A stretch of DNA of 64,000 bases from Candolleomyces eurysporus. Its lineage: Eukaryota > Basidiomycota > Agaricomycetes > Agaricales > Psathyrellaceae. Shown in pieces: positions 21,450 to 32,728 of this stretch. Made by a program: the position numbers and the translations under genes. Under the pieces are notes generated by a model. It ran no database searches and had not been told where the DNA came from. It was given only the letters and a program-made list of their open reading frames with translations. The DNA lies in NCBI GenBank assembly GCA_027579435.1, contig JANBPK010000954.1:1-64000 (forward strand). The letters are read 5' to 3'. The number at the start of each line of letters is the position of its first letter. Position 1 is the first letter of the stretch.

Positions 21450-23125
21450 ATGATGCAGTGGGGATCCTTGCTAACTGCTGCTGTTGTAGCAACAGCTCTC
21501 CCTCAGGCCCATGCTCTCATTCGCTTCGCCTGCTCGCAGCTCGTTGTCGAGCGCCTGGACCCGTAAGTCACTCGATGACCCTACCTTTGCCTGACATTGA
21601 CGATGTCTTACCTTCTAGCCTGGTAACTCCTGGCGTTGTGTCCCCTCATCTTCACCAAGTCATTGGAGGAGTACGTATTCCTGTCTCTATCGCTCATTCA
21701 CAATTGACACCGCTCTACCTCTCAGAATGCGTAAGAATGACATTTCGATTCGAGACACTTTAACCCATTTCCGAACCTATTCTCAGCTTCAATATCACGA
21801 TGGACCCAAAGAACGACATCTCCAAGATTGCTACGTGCACTACGTGCCAGTTCAAGGAGAACAAATCTAACTACTGGACTGCTGTTTTGTTTTTCAAACA
21901 TACCAATGGTAGTTTCATCCGCGTATGTGCTATCTTCCCCTCATTCCCCGGGTAATCAGGATCTCAACCACAAGCGATAGGTCAACCAAGTGCCCAACTT
22001 TGGAACAGGAACCCCGAACGGAGGAATGACGGTATACTACGTCCAGAATGAACCCAAAGTCACTGCCCCCCCCTGTGGTCCGTACTTGTCCTCTCACGTC
22101 CCCCGGTTAGCCGCTCACGCCTTTCACAGGGGTTCCGAATGATCACTGGCGACCCAATGCTACGCACGAGCAACCCCAACGGGCCTCCGAGAGTTACAAG
22201 CTTCCGATGCTTCGGGAAGAACTGGCAAGACAGCAACACCGCTCAGCCGCCCGGTGGCGGAACTGACACTGTCGAGCTACCTAGCAAAGCCTGTGAAGGA
22301 TATCTTCGCTCGAATACATACTTCCCCCAGTGCGTCCCTTCTTGATCGATGGCGGTCTGTGAACCCGATACTCACTTTAAATCTACATCAGATGCTGGGA
22401 CGGAGTGAATACCGATAGCCCTGATCATGCCGTGCGTTTGATAAAGTCATCCCTCATCGGCGAGACTCCTGGTCTTACTTACCCTTTGTAGAGCCATGTC
22501 GCCCATCCTGTTGGTGCCATCGATCCCTTCACGGGATTGAATCTGTATCGGGGAACTTGCCCTTCTTCTCATCCTGTCCGACTGCCGATGTTGCTTTTCG
22601 AAACGATCTGGGACACAACACCTTTCATAGATTTGTGGCCGGAAGATGGCAGCCAGCCATTCGTCTACAGTATGGGCGATCCGTAAGTAGTTATTCCTTT
22701 CTTCAAATCGACGACATATTTGTGCTAAAAATGGTGCGGTTGATACAGTACCGGGTACGGACATCACGGTGACTACATGTTCGGGTGGGAGGGCGACGCT
22801 CTGCAGAGAGCGATGGACACTTGCACGGAGTTTAACGGGGTCCCATCGTACTGCAAGGCACTCACGGTGCAACCGGACGAAGAGATCAATAAGTGCACGC
22901 AGCAGACCAGAGTTGACGAGCCTATCGATGGATGTGAGTGATAATAATCATTCTTGAGCGCCCAAGAGGGACTGACGTGTTCACGATATGACTGTCCCAG
23001 ATCTGAAAGCACTTCCAGGATGCAATCCTATCCAGTCTGGCCCAGCGGAGGCAACTGTCGCTCCGGACTGTGGCGCAGTCTCTACTACGATAGGCTACGC
23101 TGCTGTGCCAACCGTTCAAGCGTAG
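21450..23125 (+). CDS. Secreted DUF1996 domain protein
   Basis: Ten exons: 21450-21562, 21619-21670, 21726-21730, 21787-21922, 21981-22074, 22130-22329, 22392-22431, 22492-22682, 22749-22933 and 23001-23125; about 379 residues. A signal peptide (SLLTAAVVATALPQAHA) precedes the DUF1996 core: RFACSQLVVERLDPLV, SPHLHQVIGGNAFN, ATCTTCQFKENKSNYWTAV, GFRMITGDP, FPQCWDGVNTDSPDHASHV and GYGHHGDYMFGW. Such proteins are secreted by many fungi and contain conserved cysteines and histidines; the reaction is unknown. Exon 3 is 5 nt (AATGC), needed to encode the family's GGNAFN. Exon 5 ends in a run of eight C; the model is one base over frame there, and seven C would give an in-frame splice with PPGFRM. 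That is probably a consensus error, though a real frameshift is not excluded. Confidence 0.88.
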
Positions 23126-23625
23126 AGAATCAGTGGTATCTTCTGACTTTTCTCAAATTGCACTGGTTTCTTATGCAATGAATCTTCTCTTCTTTTCAAG
23201 TTCGAATCTGGTGTTATCTCTTTACTTATCGTAATCCAAACCCAGAAACGTCATGTTGAAACTGAGGATCACCCACCGCTAGCTTCCATGTGGCGGGTAC
23301 ACAGAGCAACTTTTTTCCCGGGTTATTGAGCTACCCATGGGAACCATTCTAATTCCCTTCTTCGTCCTGGTCCCGATGACATGTGCTGATCGCAGCCCTC
23401 TGACGTCAAGGACTATGAAGCAAGCAATGTTCAAAGTGCCGGCATGAACGAAATGTGAACCCCTGGAGAGTTTCAGCTAGTCCTTACGATACTCGCTTCA
23501 AGGGCTATAATTATATCGCTCGAGGACCTTATCGAGCTGGTTACGACCTCGCCGAGGTATATATCTCTGAGGGGAGTGTCTATCAAGTATTGGAACGCCA
23601 TTTATTGCCTGTGACCCACGTTCAG
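23126..23625. other. Intergenic region upstream of a DUF6533 gene
   Basis: 3' flank of the DUF1996 gene and promoter side of the next gene. Contains an in-frame extension of the following first exon from about 23455 (non-ATG start), which I treat as untranslated. Nothing else seen. Confidence 0.35.
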
Positions 23626-25378
23626 ATGGCGGAGGAAACCTTTAACTTCGAACAACTGCACGGATATTATATCTATAGTGTAAGTGAATGCCTTGGGTTA
23701 TGTCCCCCTTACAACGTTTTGATTCTTTCACCTGAAGTATATTCAGGGTCAGTTTCTTATGCGTCCCTGGGCCAGTGTTCTGAAGACACGCTAACAAACT
23801 GCGAAGCGATGAGTCGTACTCTATTCGTCAGTCCCCTGATTTCATTTTCATTATTATGCATGGTTAGAGCTCCATGAATGGAACGTGGCAGGTCGTCGAC
23901 TATTTCCACACTCTTGAAGCTGAGGTACGCATGCATCCTTCACTGAGAACTTTGGTTTTCATGCGGCTGACAGCTCAACCTTGATGAATTAGGTGACATG
24001 CATTTGGGACGCTCCCTGGAAGATGGGGAAGGTCTTCTTCCTCCTCTCGAGATACATGACCATGATTTCTGTTGGATCCATCTTTGCCAGTGGGTGTTCA
24101 GCCTGTTCGATACATTGCGTTGGTGCCATTTATCGACTCCGTCTCTCCAAGCGCGATTTTTCAGTGATACCATTCCTTCGGCGAAGGTACGTGGGCTCAC
24201 TCGAGTCAAAGCACCGTCTCACCCCGACCTTTCAGGTCCAATTCATAATTTTTGTCACCCTCAACGGCAGGTGTCTATTAAAAGACTCGATATCGTCGTT
24301 CGCCCTGACCGTATATCAATAGTTAATGCCATATTCGTCACATATATTCCAACCGGTAAGGGCTGTGATCCCTCGCAATCTTTCGATAACTGGATCTTAG
24401 GGGACTGCTCCAGCGATCTTGTTTACATGCATTCATGCTTTGCTTGGAGGTAGAAAAATATATGGGATCATCATGGCGATTCTCTTTTTCGTTCGACACT
24501 CTCCCTTTCTTTCCTCCAAATGACCTAACCATTCCCTAGGCCATGCTTGCGGTGTCGTGTGCCCTGATGGGAAAGCACCTCGCGGTTGCATACTGTGCGC
24601 CTGACTCCATTGGTATTGCATCGCGCGATCTCAAGAAATCACTGACCATACCTTGGCAGATCTCCCTTCCCCACTCCCATCGATATACGCCTTCGATGTG
24701 CGCGTTAGAACAATGGTATATCGGGTTATTGGTAGTTATTGGCTCTTGGGCAGGGAGTTTTGTGAGTTTCCTTCTCGTCTCGCAACAATTTAAGTTAACT
24801 GACAGCGTCTTAGTTATGTTTATTTTCGCAACTGCGGTTCTCTACAAAAGATATCGAGAACACTTCAAGCTGCGACTTAGACGTGGCGGAAATCGAAACT
24901 CCTTGGTTCAGATAATTCGACAGGATGGGTTTCTTTACTACATCGCCATTCTGTGTAGGTTCATCCGCCATAGTACGTCGATCATACGGCTGATTTGTCT
25001 TGCATTCCAGTGACAACGCTTTATACGTGCATCACGTACACGCCCGGATTCCCAGTGAGCATGAGCTCTCTCTAATACCGCCTCCATTTTGTTTATCGAT
25101 GCCCCATATGGCCTTAGGCGGCAGCGAAAGACTGGTGCTCGAAGTGAGTACGATGGAACCCCTTACAGAGCAGGCTAGGTCCTAATGTCGAGACACGGCT
25201 TTTTTNCGCTAGTTTTCAGCTCATCTTACCCCCGATTCTGGCGAACCGGCTTTTACTGGATCTGAGAACGAGTAGTAGCCCTGAGATTCAAACGAGTGTC
25301 TCTGAGGCTCTATTTGGAACTGTCAAACCCGATGACGAGAACGAAGTCGCAGCAGGAACTCCGCGATACAGAGTTTGA
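23626..25378 (+). CDS. DUF6533 multi-pass membrane protein, plus-strand copy 1
   Basis: First exon MAEETFNFEQLHGYYIYS ends at a GT donor. A later exon from 23892 gives VVDYFHTLEAE, joined after an intron to IWDAPWKMGKVFFLLSRY, the DUF6533 signature. Further exons encode hydrophobic segments, including MLAVSCALMGKHLAVAY, a VMFIFATAVLYKRYREHF segment and IIRQDGFLYYIAILC. The last exon reads ILPPILANRLLLDLR then SSPEIQTSVSEALFGTV, ending TPRYRV-stop; the LANRLxLDLR-S-SPE-QS tail is shared by all copies of this sub-family here. The short exon between the first exon and the LDY exon could not be modelled for this or sister copies. Polytopic membrane protein of unknown function; might be partly degenerate. 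Confidence 0.6.
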
Positions 25379-25872
25379 TGATCGAAGCTCGATTCACCAC
25401 TCCATACCTCTGAAGATATCTAGATGGCTTCTCGCGCTCATTGAGTAATCATTGCTCTCTCTCTCTGGGCCAAGGTCGCACGGACTTCGATCGGCTTTAT
25501 TGGACAATTGATACCACGAATCTAGAGACGCATAGACAAGGTCGAATCGTCTTTGTATGATCCAATTTCAGTGTATATTATTAGTTTCTGACTGCACTGA
25601 AACACATTTTGCAAGACCGCCGGCGAAATGAAGGGTGTGCTACTTACTGCACACGCCCAACACTCCTTCGCCAGCGCTACGATGACCATGGCTCCTTTCA
25701 GCTGAACACTAATCCTAGCTTCTTTCGCATATGATGGAATATCAGTGCACAGCGCGACTTCTTCCAAGAATCATATATCTTTGGGTGATTCTCTGAACTC
25801 AATCGCTACCACTCCTTGCTTCCAGTCCCCTGTTTGGTCAGGCTTGGGGTGTGTTCACCCATCCCACTCCCT
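25379..25872. other. Spacer between tandem plus-strand DUF6533 genes
   Basis: Includes a CT-rich microsatellite-like stretch around 25453-25467. No open frame with a recognisable product. Confidence 0.35.
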
Positions 25873-27637
25873 ATGACCGACCTACTTGCCGATGCTCAAC
25901 TCATTTACATTAGACAGGTGAGTCAACCTCCAGCAACCTTGCCAGTGGGCGTTATTCAGTTTTACTTGCTCAACTTGATATCTCTAGTATCTCCTGGGTG
26001 CGCTCGTCGAATCTATTTAGATGTATATCTGTCCCTAATGTCCCGGTGTATGAAAATTTAGTCTCAAGCTTGGTTGTATATGTTCGCTTTCTCAATGACC
26101 TGCTTTTTTGAGCATCTGGCTGACTGCTGAATCTTGTAGATTCTGGACTATTTCGACACACTAGAAGCAGAGGTGAGTCTTCGAAGATTCGACATGAGAC
26201 CGTCAAATAATCAGCCTGTTGCATCGTAGGTAACCTACATATGGCGTGAGCCCCTGACAATGGGCAAATTCCTCTTCCTCCTCTCAAGATACATGACTAT
26301 AATGACCACCCCATATGCTATCTTCTGTAAGGATTATTAGTTTCGAGACTTACGGATTATCAGCTGACATGCATTTGTCAAGTTGAGACTGCAAACGCAA
26401 ATTCTATCTCATCAGACAAGGTTGCATCTCATTCCCTAAGCCACAGTGTAAAAAGACTCCGCAGCTCACTGGGTCTTCATTTATCCCATCACAGGCGTAC
26501 TTTGTATTGAATGTGCTGTATAATGGTAAGTTCCAGTTTTACAGGTTGTGAATGCACTGATGATCGACATTGGCCTTGGTCCACAGTCCTCAACACAGTC
26601 TTATTCTATATTCCGACTGGTAACGGACCTTATCCTTTGAATGAATTAATCTTCTAACCTGTAGCATCTCAAGGTATGGTCCTCTTATGCCTCTACGCAT
26701 TGCTCGGGGCCAAGAGAAGACATGGAATAATTATCATGACCGTCTTCGTGGTGCGTATATCCTTTTTCTCACTCCTATCACACGACGTCTGGTCAACTAC
26801 GCGTCTAGGCGATGTTTACTATATCTGTCACTTTAATGGGAAACCATTTTGCGGTCGTATTCTGTACGCTTAAGGATTTTTTGGATTCCTCCCTCAGAGA
26901 AGTCTAACAGACCAATTCTAGTGAAACCTTCCCAACTACCAACTCTCTCTCCTTTTGATATACATGTCAGAACACCCAAATATCGCAATATCGCAAATTA
27001 TTGGCTGCTCATTCGGGAAGTCTGTACGTATGGCATTTTCCTACCTCAGAGCTTGCGAGCTAAAGCATCAACCTCAGGCTTATTTCTCTTTGCAAGCATC
27101 GTTTTCTACAAACGTTACCGACACCACTTTTGGGAGAATGGCCCTCCGTTAAATCGATCGATCGTCTCAGTTGTTCGCCGCGATGGCTTTCTGTACTACG
27201 TTGCCATTTCCGGTGAGGTTCTTCTTTCTTGTTTCAATGGACTCCCCATTCCGTGTATCGTCTCTAAAAGACTAAACCGCCAGTTACGAAATTCTATACT
27301 TCCATAACGTACATCCCGGGGTTTCCGGTAAGTTTGAGCGATATTACTGCCTCTCAAGCACTTTACTGACACGGGCAAGCAAGGTCGAGGTCAGAACACA
27401 TTCTCTAGCGTCAGTGTTCGACTCGTGGCCTAGACATACACGCTGATTAACCAACCTTCTCGTAGCATGGTCACTGTTCTATATCCGGTCTTCGCAAACA
27501 GACTCTTCCTAGATCTTACGCAAAGCGATAGTCCTGAAACTCATTCAGCTGTTTCGGACCTTGTCTTTGCCAGTGTTGGAACCATTGGGGAAGTCGAAGA
27601 TAAAGATCAAAGAGACGAGGGACCGCTCAATGTGTAG
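25873..27637 (+). CDS. DUF6533 multi-pass membrane protein, plus-strand copy 2
   Basis: Starts MTDLLADAQLIYIRQ. Downstream exons read ILDYFDTLEAE plus VTYIWREPLTMGKFLFLLSRY-type sequence (DUF6533 signature), then AYFVLNVLYN, VLLCLYALLGAKRRHGIIIM, SQLPTLSPFDIHVRTPKYR with NIANYWLLIREVC, FASIVFYKRYRHHFW and VVRRDGFLYYVAIS. The last exon has VTVLYPVFANRLFLDL then SPETHSAVSDLVFASVG, ending EGPLNV-stop. The hydrophobic segments suggest about seven membrane spans (inference). The exon after the first cannot be read cleanly into the LDY exon with consensus splicing. Convergent with an F-box pseudogene on the minus strand, the same pair arrangement as at 43-51 and 58-64 kb but inverted. Confidence 0.65.
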
Positions 27638-28399
27638 AGGTGTACGATCCTGAGTAGTCACATGTATATCCGTATCAATCGCACCTTTTTGAGAAGACTC
27701 GTATCTTGACTGGGGAACTGGTTTTACAGGAAGTAGTCGCCAGAGAGAGTTTCTCCCGAACAAGATGGACAAACTTTCGAAATGCTTCCGCNTACCGCAG
27801 TAGTAGTTCATGCTTCTCGCGATTGATGAACTTGAAACCACTGGAACCGGTCTTCGCCTCAAGAGTGAGGATTCGCTCCGGAGAGGGCTCCCAGAGAATC
27901 AACCGCCATGCACAAAACTCTGGCCAAAGCTAAAGGAGCGATGAACCAATTGGGCTTGCAGAGATATCATGTCCTTCGCTTGGCCCACTGCACACAATTT
28001 TCAGCACCGGATTTGGCTTGGAACTCGAGAGCGTTTNGGTTGGCACGAAACGCACTGTAAATGAGCGTTCAAATCCGTCTTACNGNTGTCAAACAACGAG
28101 AGAATTACGGCGCCTGATAATCGATGGAGGGAACTAGATGGTCTTCGCGGTATTGACACAAGTCGACAACTTGGATTCGGATTTGAATCAAACGGGCTGC
28201 TCTTCGTTCATTCGGAGAGGATTCTCAAGCTAAGCACACTGGAACAACTCCCTCGTCAGTGACTCGATGAGTACGTGAGCACTTTCAGCAAGCCATCATC
28301 GAAAATTTGTCGAAAATACTGACTCGCGTGTTCTAGGNATCATATCGTGAGCATATTACCAGATCGAGGCTCTATACCCTCGACAGAGCCTCCTTAAAA
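27638..28399. other. Spacer with a possible exon remnant and clustered ambiguous bases
   Basis: A plus-strand frame around 28118-28260 reads NRWRELDGLRGIDTSRQLGF and continues to a stop; it looks protein-like and could be part of a decayed F-box/propeller-type gene, but there is no start or flanking exon. Several N bases occur (27792, 28037, 28084, 28086, 28338). Confidence 0.3.
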
Positions 28400-29260
28400 T
28401 TAATATACCCGTACCGACTCCACCGAGTCCCACCGAATCCAGGCTATCCCCATCTGAATTTGAAATCCCTCTCCAAATCCGAATTCAGATCCAAATCTAC
28501 GCATGGATCCCCAACAGACGCGCAAACGACTCTNNCAAGTGCCGAACAGAAAGCTAACGTTGGCGAAGGCGGAGCTGATTCCGCGTTGTGACGGAGGTTC
28601 ATTCCTACTACGCGGTAATCGTAGTCGTAGTTTTGAGAGGCCGCTGGGGGTTCGTAGCTGAGGGGGAGTCCAATTTCGAGTTCGAGTTCTAATGCGACCC
28701 CGGGAACAAGTACCATCAGACACAGCACTGTATACGCAATTCCGAAATCAGACGCCTNCACACAACGAAGAAAACTAAAGCCCCCAAAATACTTCGCTGG
28801 AGGGCGCCTGAGTGCGAGNGCCAGTTAGCGTGTACCTGGTTTGTGCCAAGTAGGTACGCTATGCTTTTGGGAAGAGTGAACGTTAGCTCCAGGTCTACCT
28901 CTGGTTCAAGTCGCGAGAACTCCAAACTCGGCCCATCGGGAGATCTGAACAATGACTTTGACGATGACGCTTGAGCTAACGGTGTCCAAGTCGAGTCTGT
29001 GCCGTGACACGGCACGAGTGATCCTCTCAGCCTCCCCATCCGACGGCGCTGAGATGACTTCAAAAAGAATAGGCAACTGGAGCGAGTTGTGCCATTGACA
29101 TGGCGAAAATGTCCAACCCAACGGTTCATATTCCTGCTTTCCTCCTTTGTCCGAATCCGAGTGATATTTCACTTGTATAGCCGGGGGAGGTCTGGGATTT
29201 CGGTGACCGGGATAAATAAGACCGAGTTGGGTACGGTTCATTGAAGTTGAATCAGGGGNT
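28400..29260 (-). pseudogene. Decayed F-box family gene, C-terminal half
   Basis: Minus-strand frames match the C-terminal half of the intact F-box genes at 30539-32395 and 46832-48878, but shift frame repeatedly. They include PLGWTFSPCQWHNSLQLPIL with FEV (compare PLAWTFSHWYSSLDLPTLF), a SRHRLDLDT block, and YDYRVVGMNL with FCSAL-RVVCASV (compare YGIVGMNLD ... FCSASGRVACVV). Ambiguous bases at 28534-28535, 28758 and 28820 contribute, but the number of breaks suggests real decay. It faces the 3' end of the DUF6533 gene at 25873-27637. Confidence 0.6.
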
Positions 29261-29999
29261 AACTGGGGCCATTGAGTTCTATGATAAGAATTGTTGGAAG
29301 TACAGAGATCATGATTTATATCAGCAGGTCAGGTTGAAACGTTGACATAACGCCAAATGCTTCCACATTGCGTATCGGTTAGAACGTTAATTGCAAGCCC
29401 CAACGCGGTGAAGCGGATGAAGATTGCAGGGTTCGACAGCATGAAATGTTCTCTAAGTCACCTCAAGGCAGGGTGTCGGACTCGGAGTTGATCATATCCA
29501 AACTTGCAAGCCAGGGTTACTTGAAGGAGCAATCTGGCACATGGACTTACAATACAATAAGTCTTGGTTCACAATCAAAATTGTCATTCCGGAGCTTTGA
29601 GCTGTTGGCTTGTAATATCTCGAAGTACACCATGGAATGAACGTACCTCTCTGTTCCAGTCGTATCATCCCAAGTGGTTGTGACGACTAACGACAGCAAC
29701 CGTCTACGGTCTCCCATCGGACGTACAAATTCAGGTGGACGGTCCGGGGAGGACTCCGCTTCTCGAACTTGTCTCGAACGCCTTGAAGATGCAAACTCTC
29801 GATCAACGATGGCGGTGGTAGTGTGGTAAAGTACTAAAAACCAAGGGAGGGCCAAGTCCTAGAGCTATATGATGTTATGCGCTTGTTCGAATAAAGTTTT
29901 GCATTCGCGTAAAATAACAGGACCCGGGCCTTCGATATACTTCAGCCGACTGAACTTCTCTACTGAGTGCGTATTGGCGCCAACGAAAGACTTCCTTAC
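29261..29999. other. Probable decayed middle part of an F-box family gene
   Basis: Lies between two F-box-family fragments on the minus strand and may derive from the middle exons. No convincing match could be aligned by eye; open frames are short. Confidence 0.25.
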
Positions 30000-30329
30000 C
30001 CATACACGGGCGTTCTAGGGATAGGGTCCCACAACGGCTCGCTGGCACTGTAATGGGCTGTACGGGGGTTCGTGAGGCGAAGAGGGCGTCCCGCAGGCAG
30101 ATGATCTGAAGCGCGGTTTCCCAAATACATTTTTGAGTACAAGTTAGATGCCATTCGACAAGTTGAGCTAAGGTGAATCGATGAGGACGAGCTCGGTGCC
30201 AGTGGAAGTGACTTTAAACAACGAGAACAGACTACAAGGTCGAATGGTGAGATCACCAGCAATGGAGAGGTGTAACTCGATTGGCAAGTCGAGAATGCTA
30301 GCACCATGAGCTTCGATATCCGCAGCCAT
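30000..30329 (-). pseudogene. F-box family gene fragment, N-terminal end, frameshifted
   Basis: An ATG at 30327-30329 starts MAADIEAHGASILDLPIELH and continues LSIAGDLTIRPCSLFSLFK to a GT donor, matching exon 1 of the intact paralogues. After the intron the TCR motif is present, but a two-base loss near TACTCAAAAATG shifts the frame; the expected continuation (CIWETALQIICLRDALF) is found in another frame. Similarity is lost before 30000. Lies just downstream of the intact gene at 30539-32395. Confidence 0.7.
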
Positions 30330-30538
30330 GGGTTCAGAAAGTTGTGGCAGAGCCAATTAAAATTGATCGTGGCTTCCAATGCTGGTTTCGGTCCTAATTC
30401 AGCAACATGACAATTTCGTATAATGATGAATGGATGATCGACTGCGACTTGTCCTATGAGTGATGGGCCTTTCGAAGGCGAAACGACCCCGCCGTTCATT
30501 GCATAGGGTATATAAGGAAACATAGAGTTGGTTACTAT

Positions 30539-32395
30539 TTACCCGACTAAATTTCCCGAGAAGTCAAATAATTTTATACAAGTCTTTCCTGGCCCCGGAC
30601 TTTTCACAACACACGCAACCCTCCCCGAAGCCGAACAAAACGTGAGCGAATGAGACCTGGCCGACTCCCAATCGAGATTCATTCCAACGATACCGTAATC
30701 CTCTCCTTCCCTTAAATCCATCCCAGCCCTACTTTTTTCTCGGAGCTCAGGAAAATCAGGACTGGCAGAGAAAGGACTGTAGATGATCCCGAAGTGATAT
30801 CCAGGTTTACAGTTGTTATAGAACGAGAGGAGTACGTCGCCCGATATTCGGTGGAGAAAATGATAAGATTCAGGAGTCAAGGGGAGGTGGATCGTTTCTA
30901 GACGGCGCAAATGGGAAGCTCGTAATTGCTTGTTCTCGGAAGCGGCCTTCGGCGGAGGGCCACTCTTGATCTCGCCCTGAGTTGGTGGAGTGCGTCCGAT
31001 GTTGAGTTGAAACCGCGAAACCCTGGTTAAATTGGGGACACTCATTGGAGCACTAGTTAGGGACTCGGATTCGGATTCGGGTCGCTCAGGTTGCTCTTCG
31101 ACATCAAAGAGAGTCGGCAAATCAAGCGAGCTGTACCAATGTGAAAACGTCCAAGCGAGGGGTTTGTGCAATTTTCCCTCCCCATACGTGACTCGATGAG
31201 TGGGGCTTGGCTTTCCAACAGAGTGCTTTGAGAAATCAATCGATCGAGACAGTGGAATTTGGAAGTCCAACTCGCTTGGAATATCCCAAGCAAGAGCGCC
31301 GTCTTCCTTAACCATAACGAGAGAATTATGTGATAAGAAAAGCTATGTAGGAAGATGCCACCAATCAGTCCCTCCTGCTATGCTGATGTGTAGTCAAGCT
31401 GTCAAGGTACGTACGAGATCATTAGGCTGCTGGGTCTGGTTGAGGTTCCATACCGAGTAGGAGTTTGACATGAAGTCCCATATAAAGACGAGTTCGAATG
31501 AATGGATGATAGCTAACCGGGTCGTCATCGCTAGGTCGCAATGACCTAGAATGAGTGACCAAACTGAAGCATCGATGCTCGAAATTTCCCGAAACCTTGG
31601 ATTGGTATCCGACGGGCGAATTTCATAAACCGAAAGTCTACTTTGACCCGTCAGTCGTCGACAAGCAAGGCGCAATATGGGCCGGTACAGACCTCGTCAT
31701 ATGTTCCCCGTTCCCAGACGGCGATGGCGTTGTCGCTGTCCACAGCCTCAACTGTTCCCCATCAGTCGAAGCATGAACGGCAAACTCGACAACAGGGCTG
31801 CGTCCTGCGAGTCCCTGGCCTGCAACGCGATCGACCAAGGTGAATTTCGACTTTGGTGGGACATCCGCGTCTGACCTTAAGGCCACGGGAAATCCGAGGT
31901 CCCATAGCGATATTGCACCATGACCCTGCTCGAACAGGTACCGTCCTCCTGGGGCGAAATATACCCGAGTCTTGCCTCCCCCCGCGCCCCTCGTACTGCA
32001 GTTGTCCGACGTTGTGATCTGCGTCTGGACGTCAGCATCGACAAAAGGCTCTCCGGCTCTGAGACGACGATTCCAGAGATCGGGTCCCATGGCCGCACGC
32101 TGCAGCTGGGCAACCGTCATGGATTGAATAGGATACGAGGGTTCAAAGAGGGCGTCCCGTTGGCAGACGACGCGGAGGGCATCAGCCCAGACGGATTTCT
32201 GAGAGTAAACACTGTGGAGCGTTCTGCATGTCTATTTTTGCGATCATGAGAGCTATTATGGCAGCAAGGAGTCGTTGCACCTACCTTGAGGACTGATAAG
32301 ATATCACGGGGACGAATCGCCAGATGCTGGGAAATGGAAATGTGTAACTCTGCTGGTAAATCGAGGATGCTTGTGGTATCGACCTCATTCGACAT
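30539..32395 (-). CDS. F-box protein, basidiomycete-expanded family (intact copy)
   Basis: Four exons: 32285-32395, 31693-32231, 31415-31640 and 30539-31342, joining in frame to 559 residues. The N-terminal F-box (ILDLPAELHISISQHLAIRP ... TCRTLHSVYSQKSVW) would bind Skp1 in an SCF ubiquitin ligase (known for F-box proteins). The following 480 residues have repeated short motifs such as VYFAPGGRYLFEQGHGAISL, LAMTTRLAIIHSFELVFIWD, DGALAWDI, LAWTFSHWYSSLDLPTLF, HRISGDVLLSFYNN and LTFCSASGRVACVV, which resemble beta-propeller blades and may bind the substrate (inference). The protein ends IKLFDFSGNLVG. This is the best-preserved minus-strand member; the relatives at 28.4-29.3 and 30.0-30.3 kb are broken. 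Confidence 0.85.
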
Positions 32396-32728
32396 TCTCC
32401 GGAGTAGATGATGATGGTTTAGCAAGCAATCGATGATGGAGGAAGCAGCGAACCAACCGTGAACTGTGCACGCAATCCACCTGATCTGGATCATGAACGC
32501 CTCGCGACGCGACATATCAAACCACCTGTCAAAAGTCGACACTTACTTTCCGTTNGACCGGCATTGCATTTAACTTCNATTCCAAGGCAAGNCAAGCTAG
32601 AAATACACGTGCGAAACCAACGGGAAAGCATNGAATATCAGANAGCAATTNAATAACGATACACGCCACAAAATATTAGCCATCTTATCAAAGNAGAGNA
32701 AACGAATAATTGAATGGGTCCAATNCCC

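Noticed and set aside
23455..23625. N-terminal extension of the plus-strand DUF6533 gene
   Set aside because: The longer frame starts at a non-ATG codon, and the internal ATG at 23626 matches the start of the sister copies.
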